Shown here: piece after piece, positions 47,119 through 56,527 of the stretch | How the letters are laid out: each line of letters begins with the position of its first letter | Numbering within the stretch: the stretch's first letter is position 1 | NCBI RefSeq assembly: GCF_000160575.1 | Contig: NZ_GG697129.1 | Coordinates: 62,001 to 126,000 of the forward strand | Direction: 5' to 3' | DNA from: Weissella paramesenteroides ATCC 33313 | GTDB lineage: Bacteria; Bacillota; Bacilli; Lactobacillales; Lactobacillaceae | DNA: 64,000 nucleotides | Notes under the pieces: generated by a model | Databases searched by the model: none | What the model saw: the letters and a program-made list of their open reading frames with translations, nothing else | Told to the model about the DNA's origin: nothing | Translations under genes and position numbers: made by a program

Positions 47119-49542
47119 TTAACGAATTTCGGCACCAAATTGTTCAGCTAAAGCACCGGCAATGCGATCAACTGTTTGATTGGTTTCATCATCAAGCATC
47201 GTTTGTTCTGCATTAATGAATGTTAGGCCAAAGGCGATTGACTTCATGTCACTTGGGACGTTTTCACCAGTATAGACATCAAAGGTAACAATATCGTGCA
47301 GATGCTTACCACCAGCTTGCTGGATAGCCTCCTCAATGCGTGATGCAGGCACATCGCGATTGACCAATATCGCTAAATCACGTGACACAGCTGGATAACG
47401 TGAAATGACTTCATAGCGTCCTTGATTCTTTGGCAAGGCAATAATAGCATCCAAGTCTAATTCAAAGGCAAATGTTTCATTGATACGGTATACCTTCGCC
47501 GTTGTTGGGTGAATTTGGCCAACAAAGCCGATCAAAGTATTACCAACATAGATATCAGCCGTACGACCTGGGTGCATATCTTCACGGACAGTATTTGCCA
47601 CAAAATGAATAGGCTCAACAAAATCATAGTTCTTCAACAATCGTTCAACAATTCCCTTAAGCATATAAAAATCAGCAGCTTGTGCTTTTTGTGCCCAAGT
47701 ACGCTCAGTAACATTGCCAGAAAGAACACCAGCAATGTGCTCAATTTCTGCTGGTTGCTTTGTCAAATCCCCATCAGAAACAAAGACACGTCCTTGTTCA
47801 TATAAAGCAACATCCGTTTGCTTACGAGCCACATTATAGGCAACATCGTCTAAAAGACCCGTTAGTAAACTACTTCGTGTTTGTTGACGATCTTGTGACA
47901 TTGGGTAATCCAATTGAATTGGTTCACCATCATGTAACTTAAAGCGGTTGGCCTTTTCTGGCGTTGTCAAAACATACGAAATTGCTTGATTTAATCCCAA
48001 GCCTTCTAGTGCATGACGACTAGCACGAATTAATTGTTGTTTTGGTGTCAACTTACCCGGTGTGGTTTCACCAGTAGGTAAAGTTGCTGGCAAATTATCA
48101 AAACCATACAAGCGAGCAATTTCTTCAATCAAATCTGCTTCAATGGTAATATCCCATCGACGGGCTGGAATTGTAACTGAAAAGACGCCGTTATTTTCTT
48201 CGTAATCAAAGAACAGACGATCAAAAATAGCTGAAATTTCAGCCGTCGTAATGTTCGTACCAAGCACATGGTTCACACGATCAACACTCACATCAACAAC
48301 TGGTGCTTCATAGGCGTAATCTTGTGCGACCACACGTCCGGCAGTGACCTGTCCACCAGCCAATTCAGCAACTAAGGCTGCAGCATGATCTAGCGCTGTA
48401 AAGGTATCTTCAACATTGACACCACGTTCAAAACGCATTGAAGCCTCTGAATGTAGATTTTGATCACGCGCAGTATGACGAATTGATTTTGGTTCAAAAA
48501 TAGCCCCTTCAAGGACAATGTCCGTTGTTTCACGGGTCACTTCTGTTGTTTCACCACCCATAACACCAGCAAACATCAAGGCTTCATCACCAGAGGCAAT
48601 CACAATGTCTTCAGCAGCTGCTTCACGAGTTACGCCATCTAATGTCCTAATCATTTCCTTATCATGTGCCCGACGAACATGGACTTCTGGTTCAGGTAAG
48701 GCATTCAAATCAAAAGCATGCATTGGTTGACCGTACATTAATAACATATAGTTGGTGATATCAACAATATTTGAAATTGGTCGAATACCCATTGTCCACA
48801 AACGGCGTTGTAACCATAGTGGTGAATCCTTAACAGTGACATTCTTAACCACACGAACAGCATACTTGGTTGCCAATTCGGCAGGAGCCGTTGCTGAAAT
48901 CAAGTCGCTTGTTTGCTCGGCTGTCTCAGTTAATTCAAAATTAGGTAAAGTTGGTTCTTCTGAAAGAATGGCAGCAACTTCCCATGCTGTACCATTCATT
49001 GAAAATAAGTCTGCTCGATTAGGTGTGATCCCTGTCTCAAGGACATCATCATCTAATCCAAGCACAGTCAAAGCATCTTCACCTGGTTTCAAATCGGCAG
49101 CATCAACATCATTGAATACCCAAATCCCCTCTTCAAAATCTTTTGGTGCAACTTTATCTTCAAAGCCAAGCTCTTGTAATGCAGCTAACATACCATTTGA
49201 TACTTCACCACGTAGTTTACCTTTACGAATTTTTTTATTATCGCCAATGACCGATCCATGCTTGGCCAAGATAACAGTTTGGCCCTCAGCAACATTTGGT
49301 GCACCAGTGACAACTTGAATTGGTTCATCTTCACCAGCATCTAGTTGTGTAATTACCATATGGTCTGAATCTGGGTGTGGCACAACTGATAAGACCTTAG
49401 CAATAACAACCTTTTTCATATTCCCCTTTGGTTGATACTGTCCCTCGATTTCAACCGCTGTACGAGAAATTTTTTCTGCTAATTGTGATGCAGGTAATGC
49501 AATTGGTAAATAATCACGTAACCAATTTACTGAAACTTTCAT
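47119..49542 (-). CDS. pheT: phenylalanyl-tRNA synthetase beta subunit
   Basis: PheT (807 aa) is the large, tRNA-binding and editing subunit of the alpha2-beta2 PheRS. Seen in order: an EMAP/tRNA-binding domain (KVLSVVPHPDSDHMVITQLD near 50), the B3/B4 editing domain (GITPNRADLFSMNG near 170; DITNYMLLMYGQPMHAFD near 263), B5 and the catalytic-like core (IEADLIEEIARLYGFDNLP near 465), and the C-terminal anticodon-binding FDX-ACB domain (YPAVSRDLAILVNRDVPASRIEEAI cut short here). It follows pheS by six bases. Confidence 0.96.
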   Translation of the reverse strand: MKVSVNWLRDYLPIALPASQLAEKISRTAVEIEGQYQPKGNMKKVVIAKVLSVVPHPDSDHMVITQLDAGEDEPIQVVTGAPNVAEGQTVILAKHGSVIGDNKKIRKGKLRGEVSNGMLAALQELGFEDKVAPKDFEEGIWVFNDVDAADLKPGEDALTVLGLDDDVLETGITPNRADLFSMNGTAWEVAAILSEEPTLPNFELTETAEQTSDLISATAPAELATKYAVRVVKNVTVKDSPLWLQRRLWTMGIRPISNIVDITNYMLLMYGQPMHAFDLNALPEPEVHVRRAHDKEMIRTLDGVTREAAAEDIVIASGDEALMFAGVMGGETTEVTRETTDIVLEGAIFEPKSIRHTARDQNLHSEASMRFERGVNVEDTFTALDHAAALVAELAGGQVTAGRVVAQDYAYEAPVVDVSVDRVNHVLGTNITTAEISAIFDRLFFDYEENNGVFSVTIPARRWDITIEADLIEEIARLYGFDNLPATLPTGETTPGKLTPKQQLIRASRHALEGLGLNQAISYVLTTPEKANRFKLHDGEPIQLDYPMSQDRQQTRSSLLTGLLDDVAYNVARKQTDVALYEQGRVFVSDGDLTKQPAEIEHIAGVLSGNVTERTWAQKAQAADFYMLKGIVERLLKNYDFVEPIHFVANTVREDMHPGRTADIYVGNTLIGFVGQIHPTTAKVYRINETFAFELDLDAIIALPKNQGRYEVISRYPAVSRDLAILVNRDVPASRIEEAIQQAGGKHLHDIVTFDVYTGENVPSDMKSIAFGLTFINAEQTMLDDETNQTVDRIAGALAEQFGAEIR

Positions 49543-49548
49543 TTTGTC

Positions 49549-50589
49549 TTATCCTTTCTGATCAAATTGCGTTAAGAAACGCACATCATTCAAGTAGAAG
49601 TTACGAATATCTTCTACCCCATACTTAAGCATTGCGAAACGATCAGGGCCAAGACCAAAGGCAAAACCGCCATAAACGTCTGGATCAATACCAGACTTAC
49701 GCAAAACATTTGGATGTACCATTCCTGCACCAAGGACCTCAATCCACTCAATATCCTCTGGATTCATATCTGGTGTCACTGCATGCCATGAAATATCAAC
49801 CTCAACGGATGGTTCAGTGAATGGAAAGTATGATGGACGCAAACGAATATCATGGGCTTCACCAAATAAATTATGGGCAACTGCTAATAAGGTACCTTTT
49901 AAATCACCCATGGTAATATGTTTGTCAATCACAAGACCTTCCATTTGATGGAACTGATGTGAATGTGTCGCATCATCAGTATCACGACGGTACACACGAC
50001 CAGGAGAGACCATCTTCAAAGGTCCTTTGCTAAAGTCATGCGCTTCCATCGTACGTGCTTGAACTGGAGAAGTTTGCGTGCGCATTAAAATTTCAGGTGT
50101 GATGTAGAACGTATCCTGCATATCCCGGGCTGGGTGATCTTTAGGTAAATTCATGCGTTCAAAGTTATATTGATCTTCTTCCACCTCTGGTCCTTCAATT
50201 ACTTGATAACCCATGCCGATAAATTGATCTTCCAGATTTTCAATAATTTGTTGTAGCACATGTGGCTGACCTTGTTGGACAGTACGTCCTGGTAAGGTGA
50301 CATCAATTGCTTCAGCTGCTAACTGCGCATCCAAAGCAATTGCTTCTAAGCGTGTTTGCCGCTCAGCAATCGCTGCCGTCAATACATCACGTACCTCATT
50401 GGCCAATGCACCAACTACTGGACGTTCCTCTGGTGTCAAATTTTTCATACCGCGTAGCACTTCAGTTAGCGGACCTTTTTTCCCTAACCAATGTACTCGT
50501 ACTTGATTCAATGCTTTAACATCGGCTGCATCATTAATTTGTGTTAATGCTTCATCGCGCAATGTCGTGAGCTCATCTTGTAAACTCAT
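49549..50589 (-). CDS. pheS: phenylalanyl-tRNA synthetase alpha subunit
   Basis: PheS (346 aa) holds the catalytic site that activates phenylalanine. An N-terminal coiled coil (residues 1-85) is followed by the class II core: motif 2 region [24 protein letters not shown] around 200 and motif 3 [18 protein letters not shown] near 315. ATG follows GGGAGAAGAGAA. It heads pheST behind a T-box leader. Confidence 0.96.
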   Translation of the reverse strand: MSLQDELTTLRDEALTQINDAADVKALNQVRVHWLGKKGPLTEVLRGMKNLTPEERPVVGALANEVRDVLTAAIAERQTRLEAIALDAQLAAEAIDVTLPGRTVQQGQPHVLQQIIENLEDQFIGMGYQVIEGPEVEEDQYNFERMNLPKDHPARDMQDTFYITPEILMRTQTSPVQARTMEAHDFSKGPLKMVSPGRVYRRDTDDATHSHQFHQMEGLVIDKHITMGDLKGTLLAVAHNLFGEAHDIRLRPSYFPFTEPSVEVDISWHAVTPDMNPEDIEWIEVLGAGMVHPNVLRKSGIDPDVYGGFAFGLGPDRFAMLKYGVEDIRNFYLNDVRFLTQFDQKG

Positions 50590-50625
50590 TTCTCTTCTCC
50601 CTTAATATTCATAAACTTTTGCAAA

Positions 50626-50870
50626 TAAAAATCCCTTCGATAAATAACTTATCGAAGGGACGCTAATTAACGTGGTACCACCCAAAAAATTCAGTAATCT
50701 TACAAAGATTACCCTCAGTTATCTGTTAACGGTGATAGACCGCATCAACTTTTCACTGATGAACTCCTGACTGAAATTCAGTGCTTTCAAAGACAGGCTC
50801 TCACCACTTCCTGCTCGCTAATCTTTAAAAAGGTACCTACTAGGTCATTCATTGTTTCTTGCTCTATTGT
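50626..50870 (-). promoter_or_regulatory. T-box riboswitch (tRNA-Phe) of pheST
   Basis: The minus strand carries the T-box sequence TGGGTGGTACCACG (50671-50684), followed by a strong terminator (stem ATCCCTTCGATAA near 50631-50660) and preceded by a stem I with AGCGAGCAGGAAGTGGTGAGAG-like features split by loops. The loop reading GAATTTCAG offers TTC as Phe specifier (around 50773). Uncharged tRNA-Phe would allow read-through into pheS. Confidence 0.93.
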
Positions 50871-50898
50871 ACAAACTTTATTTTAACTTTTCAAGTTT

Positions 50899-51258
50899 CT
50901 ATTTTGCAGGGCACTGCCACTTATCTGACCACTCATGAATTGCCGTCATCATATCACGCATTGATTCACCACGTGCTGTTAACGCATATTCAATCAAAGC
51001 CGAATCATCATAAGTACGTCGCTCAACAATATCTGCAGCTTCTAACTCCTTCAAACGTTCAACTAACACGCGGTCTGAACATTTTGATACTGATTGTGCT
51101 AGGTCTTTAAAACGGCGTGGTCCATTGACAAGCAACGTTTCAATAATCATACCATTCCATTTGCGACCAAGAATTTCAAAGGTTGCGACAAACTTATCAC
51201 ATAATTTATTTTCACATAATTCTGCAGCATCGGTCGCCTTATCGGTTACAACTACCAT
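50899..51258 (-). CDS. HxlR-family transcriptional regulator
   Basis: A 119-aa winged-helix protein: LGRKWNGMIIETLLVNGPRRFKDLAQSVSKCSDRVLVERLKELEAADIVERR (quoted here only as landmarks: LGRKW near 31 and RVLVERLKEL near 65) is the HxlR core. Cysteines near 15 and 20 precede the helix-turn-helix, as in redox- or electrophile-sensing members such as HypR. It is divergent from an MFS transporter gene, the usual place for a local repressor or activator. Confidence 0.85.
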   Translation of the reverse strand: MVVVTDKATDAAELCENKLCDKFVATFEILGRKWNGMIIETLLVNGPRRFKDLAQSVSKCSDRVLVERLKELEAADIVERRTYDDSALIEYALTARGESMRDMMTAIHEWSDKWQCPAK

Positions 51259-51292
51259 ATTTTTTCTCCTTAACTAGCTATATTTCTCTTCT

Positions 51293-51321
51293 CGTATATT
51301 CATTCTATGCTTTACTTACAA
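51293..51321 (-). promoter_or_regulatory. promoter of the HxlR gene
   Basis: Minus strand TTGTAA (51316-51321), 17-base spacer, TATACG (51293-51298), about 35 bp before the start. Confidence 0.5.
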
Positions 51322-51430
51322 AAAATGCACGGAATAACTTCTAATTCCCACATGACCCATTATATCGTCATTTATTGCGCACGAAAAGAGGCGATTTGAC
51401 AGAAGGTGTATAGTTATTTAGGAAATTTTT

Positions 51431-52630
51431 TTGAAAGATAGGTACAGTATTACGTCAAATAGTGACTCCTCTAGCATTTTTAATGCAACTTTTATTCAAT
51501 TGTTTATTATTCAAATTCTTAGTATGATGACTTTTTACAGTCTATTTGTCATCATTGGTCCATATGCGGTTCATACCTACCATGTTAGTACAACCATTGC
51601 TGGCTTAATAACTGGTATGACCATTATTGGTACAATGGTGGCCCGCTTTAGTGCCGGTATCATGACGGCAAAATTTAGTGCTAAAAAATTAACGATTCTA
51701 AGCATGATTATTCTCGTACCAATCCTACTTGCTTATCAATACGAAGGTGGGATTATCTACCTGTTGATCATTCGTTTTATTCAAGGATTAGCAGTGGGCT
51801 TAACTGGTACAGTTACTAACACAGCAGTCATTAATGTGATTCCTCTTGCACGACGAGCAGAAGGCATCGCATACTTCTCATTAGCCACTATCTTAGGAAC
51901 CGCATTTGGTCCTTTCTTAGCACTATTGATTGAACAGCATTATTCATATACCATCTTATTTTGGTTAGAATTTGTTACCGGTGTGGTTGCTTTGATTGCT
52001 TCATTTCTAATTGACGCAAAAAAAGTCACTATTAAAGCAACGTCAACAAATAAAAAATTTAATTTAAAAACATTGATTGAGCCAAAAGTTCTGGGTATCT
52101 CTTTGACCCTTGGCTTTGTTACATTTGGTTATGCTGCTCTACAATCCGAACTAGATTTTTATGCCAGTGATTTAAACTTAGTAACTTTTGCATCTTATTT
52201 TTTCTTGGTATATGCCCTGGCCATACTAGTTTCTCGGCCGCTAGTTGGTCGATTAATGGATAATAAAAATGAAAATTATGTTGTTTACCCAGCATTAATT
52301 ATCTTGGCGATTGGTTTATTTATTCTTGGTAAAATGTCAAACGGCTGGATGATGTTACTTGCTGCCATTTTGATTGGTTTTGGATTTGGTAATTTTCAGT
52401 CTGCCGTACAATCAACAACGACACAAATGGTGCCTGCTGATCGTTTAACACAGACAACCGCCACTTATTTTATTTGTTATGAATTTTCATTGGGATTTGG
52501 CCCCTCTATCATTGGTTTTATCCAGCCAATGCTTGGTTACCAAAACTTATTTATCGTGATGGCAGTGATTGCACTAATTGGTATTATCCTTTACTACTTT
52601 ATTCACGGTCGCAAAGTCAGCGCTCACTGA
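51431..52630 (+). CDS. MFS efflux transporter
   Basis: A 399-aa protein with twelve predicted membrane segments and the MFS loop-2/3 pattern (GLITGMTIIGTMVARFSAG near 58, then RRAEGIAYFSLATILGTAFGP near 139, as in drug-export antiporters). Related to AraJ/YfcJ-like DHA1 exporters; substrate unknown. The frame starts at TTG 51431 after a weak GGAAA, with no better ATG before the first membrane segment. Probably controlled by the divergent HxlR regulator. Confidence 0.82.
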   Translation: MKDRYSITSNSDSSSIFNATFIQLFIIQILSMMTFYSLFVIIGPYAVHTYHVSTTIAGLITGMTIIGTMVARFSAGIMTAKFSAKKLTILSMIILVPILLAYQYEGGIIYLLIIRFIQGLAVGLTGTVTNTAVINVIPLARRAEGIAYFSLATILGTAFGPFLALLIEQHYSYTILFWLEFVTGVVALIASFLIDAKKVTIKATSTNKKFNLKTLIEPKVLGISLTLGFVTFGYAALQSELDFYASDLNLVTFASYFFLVYALAILVSRPLVGRLMDNKNENYVVYPALIILAIGLFILGKMSNGWMMLLAAILIGFGFGNFQSAVQSTTTQMVPADRLTQTTATYFICYEFSLGFGPSIIGFIQPMLGYQNLFIVMAVIALIGIILYYFIHGRKVSAH

Positions 52631-52648
52631 TTAAAACAATAAAAAATT

Positions 52649-52702
52649 AAAAGGCTAGCTTTATTCTGATGATCAATACATCAAAATAAGGCTAGCCTTT
52701 TC
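52649..52702. terminator. bidirectional terminator between MFS and HD genes
   Basis: AAAAGGCTAGC and GCTAGCCTTTT with inner paired bases, T- and A-rich flanks. Confidence 0.88.
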
Positions 52703-52723
52703 TATTTTCTGTCACTTTTATCG

Positions 52724-53203
52724 TTAGTTCGTATGGAATAAACGTTTCATACGAGCTGACGCTGGTGAGAAAAATTCAGCAACTGCCAAATAATCATCAA
52801 CCAAATCAACTAATAAACTTTCACGATAATGTGGTAATTCACTCGTGGCACCCCACATATGTTTTAAAATAATATCCTTTTCCATTGGAGAAAGATTGGT
52901 TATTTTTTCAGCATTACGCAGAGCAACTCGCGGATGAATAAACGCATGTGAGCCTAGTTCAAACTTTGTTTCACACCAATCGTAGAAAAACAAATCATGC
53001 AACACTCCTGCGCGTGCGACTGCTGTAGCATTTAAACCAAAGCGTAAAGCTAAGCGATAACTAACGTAAGAGACTGTAATACAGTGTGTTAATCGATCAG
53101 AATGATGATGTTGTGTATAATTTGCCATTTCCTGTACTTGCGGATGTGACAACAAATCTTTCACAATATCACTATATACTTTATCTTTTTGCCAATCTAG
53201 CAT
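52724..53203 (-). CDS. HD-domain metal-dependent phosphohydrolase
   Basis: A 159-aa cytoplasmic protein with HD-family ligands: HCITVSYVS (first His near 46), VLHDLFFYD (HD near 74-75), a further HAFIHPRVAL region and VDLVDDYLAV near 140. Such proteins hydrolyse nucleotides or phosphoesters; the substrate is not shown. ATG at 53203 follows GGGGGAAGAGC. It lies downstream of the TrmH-type gene in the same direction, a neighbourhood common in lactobacilli. Confidence 0.82.
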   Translation of the reverse strand: MLDWQKDKVYSDIVKDLLSHPQVQEMANYTQHHHSDRLTHCITVSYVSYRLALRFGLNATAVARAGVLHDLFFYDWCETKFELGSHAFIHPRVALRNAEKITNLSPMEKDIILKHMWGATSELPHYRESLLVDLVDDYLAVAEFFSPASARMKRLFHTN

Positions 53204-53245
53204 TGCTCTTCCCCCTCGCACAAACCTAGATTACTTTATAAATCT

Positions 53246-54016
53246 TTAACGAGCCTTTAATGCAAACATTGCGATACCAGCTGCAACTGCAACATTTAAT
53301 GACTCAGCCTGACCGGAGATTGGAATATATAGATTCTGAGTTGTCATCTTTGCCAATTCTGGTTGCATGCCTTGCCCTTCATTCCCCATAATTAAAGCAA
53401 ATTGTGTCTGCGCTGGCACAGTAAAGACATCTGCAGCTTCTGGATCTAATTGCGTGCCATAGACGTTCATACCATTTTGTGTAAATGATGCTGTCCAGTC
53501 TGCTAAATTACCAGTTGTTGTTGTTAGATGGAATTGTGAACCTTGCATTGCACGCAATGCTTTTGGTGAATATGGATCAACTGAGCCATGACCAAATACA
53601 ACACCCGTAAATCCAGCAGCATCTGCCGTTCTGACCATTGTACCGACATTACCCGGATCTTGAATCGCATCCAAAAACAGCCAAGCACCATCATGAATAA
53701 ATTGTGGTTCACGCGTGGCACTAGGTAATGACACTTCTGCAAAAATGCCTTGTGGTGTCACCAAATCCGATAACTTTTTCGCAATGTCATCTGTAATTTC
53801 AAAAACGGGTACGCCTAGCGGTAATTCCTCCTGGTGTTCTGCTAATTGTTCTGCCGTTCCCATCACTGCGTGTAATTTACCATCATGTTGAATAGCTTCT
53901 TGCACTAAATGCCAACCATCAAGTAGATAAGTTTCACTGGCTTGACGGCCTTTTTTAGTCTGTAATTTTTGCCATGCTTTGACACGGCTATTTTTTGCTG
54001 ATTTAATAGTTTCCAT
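53246..54016 (-). CDS. TrmH/SpoU-family RNA 2'-O-methyltransferase
   Basis: A 256-aa SpoU-type methyltransferase: an N-terminal substrate-binding domain (about 1-95) and a trefoil-knot domain with motif 1 DAIQDPGNVGTMVRTADAAG near 117, motif 2 ALIMGNEGQGM near 205 and motif 3 PISGQAESLNVAVAAGIAMF near 230. It methylates 2'-OH of rRNA or tRNA. An ATG at 54025 overlaps the TATAAT -10 box, so the ATG at 54016 is taken; no Shine-Dalgarno precedes either, so the mRNA is probably leaderless. Confidence 0.88.
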   Translation of the reverse strand: METIKSAKNSRVKAWQKLQTKKGRQASETYLLDGWHLVQEAIQHDGKLHAVMGTAEQLAEHQEELPLGVPVFEITDDIAKKLSDLVTPQGIFAEVSLPSATREPQFIHDGAWLFLDAIQDPGNVGTMVRTADAAGFTGVVFGHGSVDPYSPKALRAMQGSQFHLTTTTGNLADWTASFTQNGMNVYGTQLDPEAADVFTVPAQTQFALIMGNEGQGMQPELAKMTTQNLYIPISGQAESLNVAVAAGIAMFALKAR

Positions 54017-54023
54017 AAAGTTC

Positions 54024-54029
54024 ATTATA
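54024..54029 (-). promoter_or_regulatory. -10 element (TATAAT), leaderless TrmH-type gene
   Basis: Minus-strand TATAAT followed by seven bases and then ATG at 54016. Confidence 0.5.
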
Positions 54030-54053
54030 CGCTAAAAACAATTTTATTGCCTA

Positions 54054-54062
54054 TGTTATAAT
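54054..54062 (+). promoter_or_regulatory. femX extended -10 promoter
   Basis: TGTTATAAT, a perfect extended -10, 48 bp before the femX start. Confidence 0.6.
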
Positions 54063-54109
54063 TCATAAGGAGATCTAAATTAGCCATATGCTAAAGAAAG
54101 AAGGATAAC

Positions 54110-55126
54110 ATGCCAGTTTTAGATTTAAGTGACACGGCAGCTGTCAAAAAATATGAAGAATTTGTGCAACACTCACCTTATGGCCAAGTCGGACAAGATC
54201 TAGGTTGGGCAAAAATTAAAAATAATTGGGAGCCACGTTACGCTTACGTCACTGACGAAGCCGGTAATATCATTGCTGCGATTTCAATGCTATTGACCCA
54301 AACAAAATTAGGTAAAAAATTTGCCTATGCTTCAAAAGGTCCGGTCATGGATATTACTAACCTTGATTTATTAGAACAATTAATGACCGAAGCAAAAAAA
54401 GCACTAGCTGATGATGATGCTTATGTCATCCGCATGGATCCAGAAGTTCTTTATTCTGATGAATTGAATACGCAACTTCAGGAACATGGCTTCGAAACAC
54501 GCAACCGTAATGTTGCTGATGAAGGGATGCATGCAACGATTCAACCCCGTCTAAATATGGTGTTGGATCTAAAAGCAAAACCAGATGCAAAAGAGACCTT
54601 TGATTTATACCCATCAAAAACAAAGTCAAAATTAAAACGACCAATGCGTGATGGTGTAAAGGTCCGCTATGGTAGCGATACCGCCGCAATGGATGCCTTT
54701 TATGAAACTTATGTCAATATGGCCAATCGTCATGGTATCACTTATCGTCCGAAGGATTACTTCGAACGTATGCGTGATGCTTTTGGTGACAATGGTATCA
54801 TGCGCGTTTACATAGCAGAACGCGAGGGTGAGTTACTCTCAACTGGTATTGGTTTTAAATACGGTCGTAAAATTTGGTACATGTATGCAGGTTCAAATGA
54901 TGGTCCTACTTACTATGCTCCTTATGCTGTTCAAACGGCAATGATTCAATGGGCTCTCGATGAAGGTGTCGACCTGTATGATATGGGTGGAATTGAATCA
55001 CAATCAACTGACGATGGACTCTATGTCTTTAAGCACACTTTTATTAAGGCTGATCCGCTAGAATACATCGGTGAAATTGATTTAGTATTAGACGATGCTG
55101 CCTATACTGAATTAGTTCGTAAATAG
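54110..55126 (+). CDS. femX: FemX peptidoglycan bridge aminoacyltransferase
   Basis: FemX adds the first bridge amino acid (L-Ala in Weissella viridescens) from aminoacyl-tRNA to the Lys of the UDP-MurNAc-pentapeptide. The 338-aa protein has two GNAT-like domains; segments such as SPYGQVGQDLGWAKIKNNWE near 21-40, FAYASKGPVMD, STGIGFKYGRKIWYMYAGS near 246 and YDMGGIES near 292 closely resemble, as I recall it, the crystallised W. viridescens enzyme. This is the main pointer to the genus. ATG follows AAGAAGGATAAC. Confidence 0.93.
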   Translation: MPVLDLSDTAAVKKYEEFVQHSPYGQVGQDLGWAKIKNNWEPRYAYVTDEAGNIIAAISMLLTQTKLGKKFAYASKGPVMDITNLDLLEQLMTEAKKALADDDAYVIRMDPEVLYSDELNTQLQEHGFETRNRNVADEGMHATIQPRLNMVLDLKAKPDAKETFDLYPSKTKSKLKRPMRDGVKVRYGSDTAAMDAFYETYVNMANRHGITYRPKDYFERMRDAFGDNGIMRVYIAEREGELLSTGIGFKYGRKIWYMYAGSNDGPTYYAPYAVQTAMIQWALDEGVDLYDMGGIESQSTDDGLYVFKHTFIKADPLEYIGEIDLVLDDAAYTELVRK

Positions 55127-55146
55127 ATACTAAAATGAATGCAACA

Positions 55147-55207
55147 AAAAACTGAATCCATCAACCTGTCCATCTCAATTTGGTAGGTTGGTGGATTCAG
55201 TTTTTTT
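55147..55207. terminator. bidirectional terminator between femX and prfB
   Basis: AAAACTGAATCCA... pairs with TGGATTCAGTTTT with an inner CAACCT/AGGTTG stem; T run to the right. Confidence 0.93.
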
Positions 55208-55229
55208 GCAATAACCTTCAACACACTTT

Positions 55230-56345
55230 TTATTCAGGGTTTTGTTCTGATAAACGCCAACGTAGGTAAGCATTAATAAATGGATCTAAATCACCATCCA
55301 TCACTGCTTGCGGATTGCCCGACTCGAAACCATCACGATGGTCTTTTACCATACGATAAGGTTGGAAAACATACGACCTAATTTGCGAGCCCCACCCATT
55401 TTCTAAATGGTCACCAGCAATCGCTGCACGTTCCTTTTCTTTTTTATCCATCTCTAATTGGTACAGTTTTGCACGTAGCATGGCATAAGCTGTATCTTTA
55501 TTTTGAAATTGTGAACGCTGTTGTTGTGAAGCAACCACAATACCAGTTGGTATATGCGTTAAGCGGACCGCAGATGATGTTTTATTGATATGCTGACCAC
55601 CTGCTCCTGATGCACGATAAACATCCATCTTAACATCAGCCGGATTAATATCTACCTCTACCGAATCATCTAGTTCAGGCATCACATCAATTGACACGAA
55701 TGATGTATGCCGACGACCAGCAGAATCAAATGGTGAAATACGCACAAACCGATGTACACCACGCTCTGAGCGTAGATATCCATAGGCATTATGTCCCGTA
55801 ATCATTAGTGTCACTGAATCAACACCAGCAACATCCCCAGGATGATAGTCCATAATATCTACTTTAAATCCGTGTTGCTCTGCCCAACGTGTGTACATAC
55901 GCTGCAGGTTGGCACCCCAGTCAGCAGATTCAGTCCCACCTGAACCAGGATGAATCTCTAAAATAGCATTATTTTTATCATATGGCTCATTTAGTAACTG
56001 TGCTAAGCGATAAGCCGATAAATCTTCACTTAGTTTATCCAAATCATCAGCCATCTCGGTTGCCATATCTTCATCATAAAGTTCACTTAACAGATCAATG
56101 GCTGCCTCTACATTTTCAACGCCGTTTGCCAATTTTAAATAATCATCACGGCGCCCCTTTAAGACATTATTTTCATCAATAATTTTTTGTGCCGCAACAT
56201 TGTCTTGCCAAAAATCAGGTTCAACCATTTTTGCTTCATTTGCTGCGATCTCATCATTCAATGCGTCTAAATCCAACGAATCACCGAATTTTTCGATTTC
56301 TGCGGACATGTCAGCTAATTTGCGACGTGCTTCAGATATTTCCAT
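55230..56345 (-). CDS. prfB: peptide chain release factor 2
   Basis: RF2 (371 aa) ends translation at UGA and UAA. The tripeptide SPF (VRISPFDSAG near 200) and the catalytic GGQ (SGAGGQHINKT near 250) identify RF2. The usual in-frame UGA and +1 programmed frameshift after about 25 codons is absent: the frame reads FGDSLDLDAL straight through. ATG at 56345 follows GGGAGG; the open frame extends to 56420 across the secA terminator. Downstream of secA, as is usual. Confidence 0.95.
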   Translation of the reverse strand: MEISEARRKLADMSAEIEKFGDSLDLDALNDEIAANEAKMVEPDFWQDNVAAQKIIDENNVLKGRRDDYLKLANGVENVEAAIDLLSELYDEDMATEMADDLDKLSEDLSAYRLAQLLNEPYDKNNAILEIHPGSGGTESADWGANLQRMYTRWAEQHGFKVDIMDYHPGDVAGVDSVTLMITGHNAYGYLRSERGVHRFVRISPFDSAGRRHTSFVSIDVMPELDDSVEVDINPADVKMDVYRASGAGGQHINKTSSAVRLTHIPTGIVVASQQQRSQFQNKDTAYAMLRAKLYQLEMDKKEKERAAIAGDHLENGWGSQIRSYVFQPYRMVKDHRDGFESGNPQAVMDGDLDPFINAYLRWRLSEQNPE

Positions 56346-56422
56346 TATTTCCTCCCTGTAAGCATTACAAATAAACGCCAGACAAATGATGTCTCTACCA
56401 AAAGGCCTCTTTTGTGACACAT

Positions 56423-56464
56423 AAAAGCCCGCAATCTAACATTAACTACCGCCAGATTCCGGGC
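56423..56464 (-). terminator. secA terminator
   Basis: GCCCGCAATCT pairs with AGATTCCGGGC around a 16-base loop, TTTT on the minus strand. Confidence 0.7.
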
Positions 56465-56527
56465 TTGCCCGACTAAGAAATTATTCATTATTCTTAATCG
56501 CATCACTTTGTTTCAATAGATGTTTAT

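Noticed and set aside
56346-56420. Longer N-terminus of RF2 from 56420
   Set aside because: The extension crosses the secA terminator and lacks a ribosome binding site; GGGAGG sits just before the ATG at 56345.
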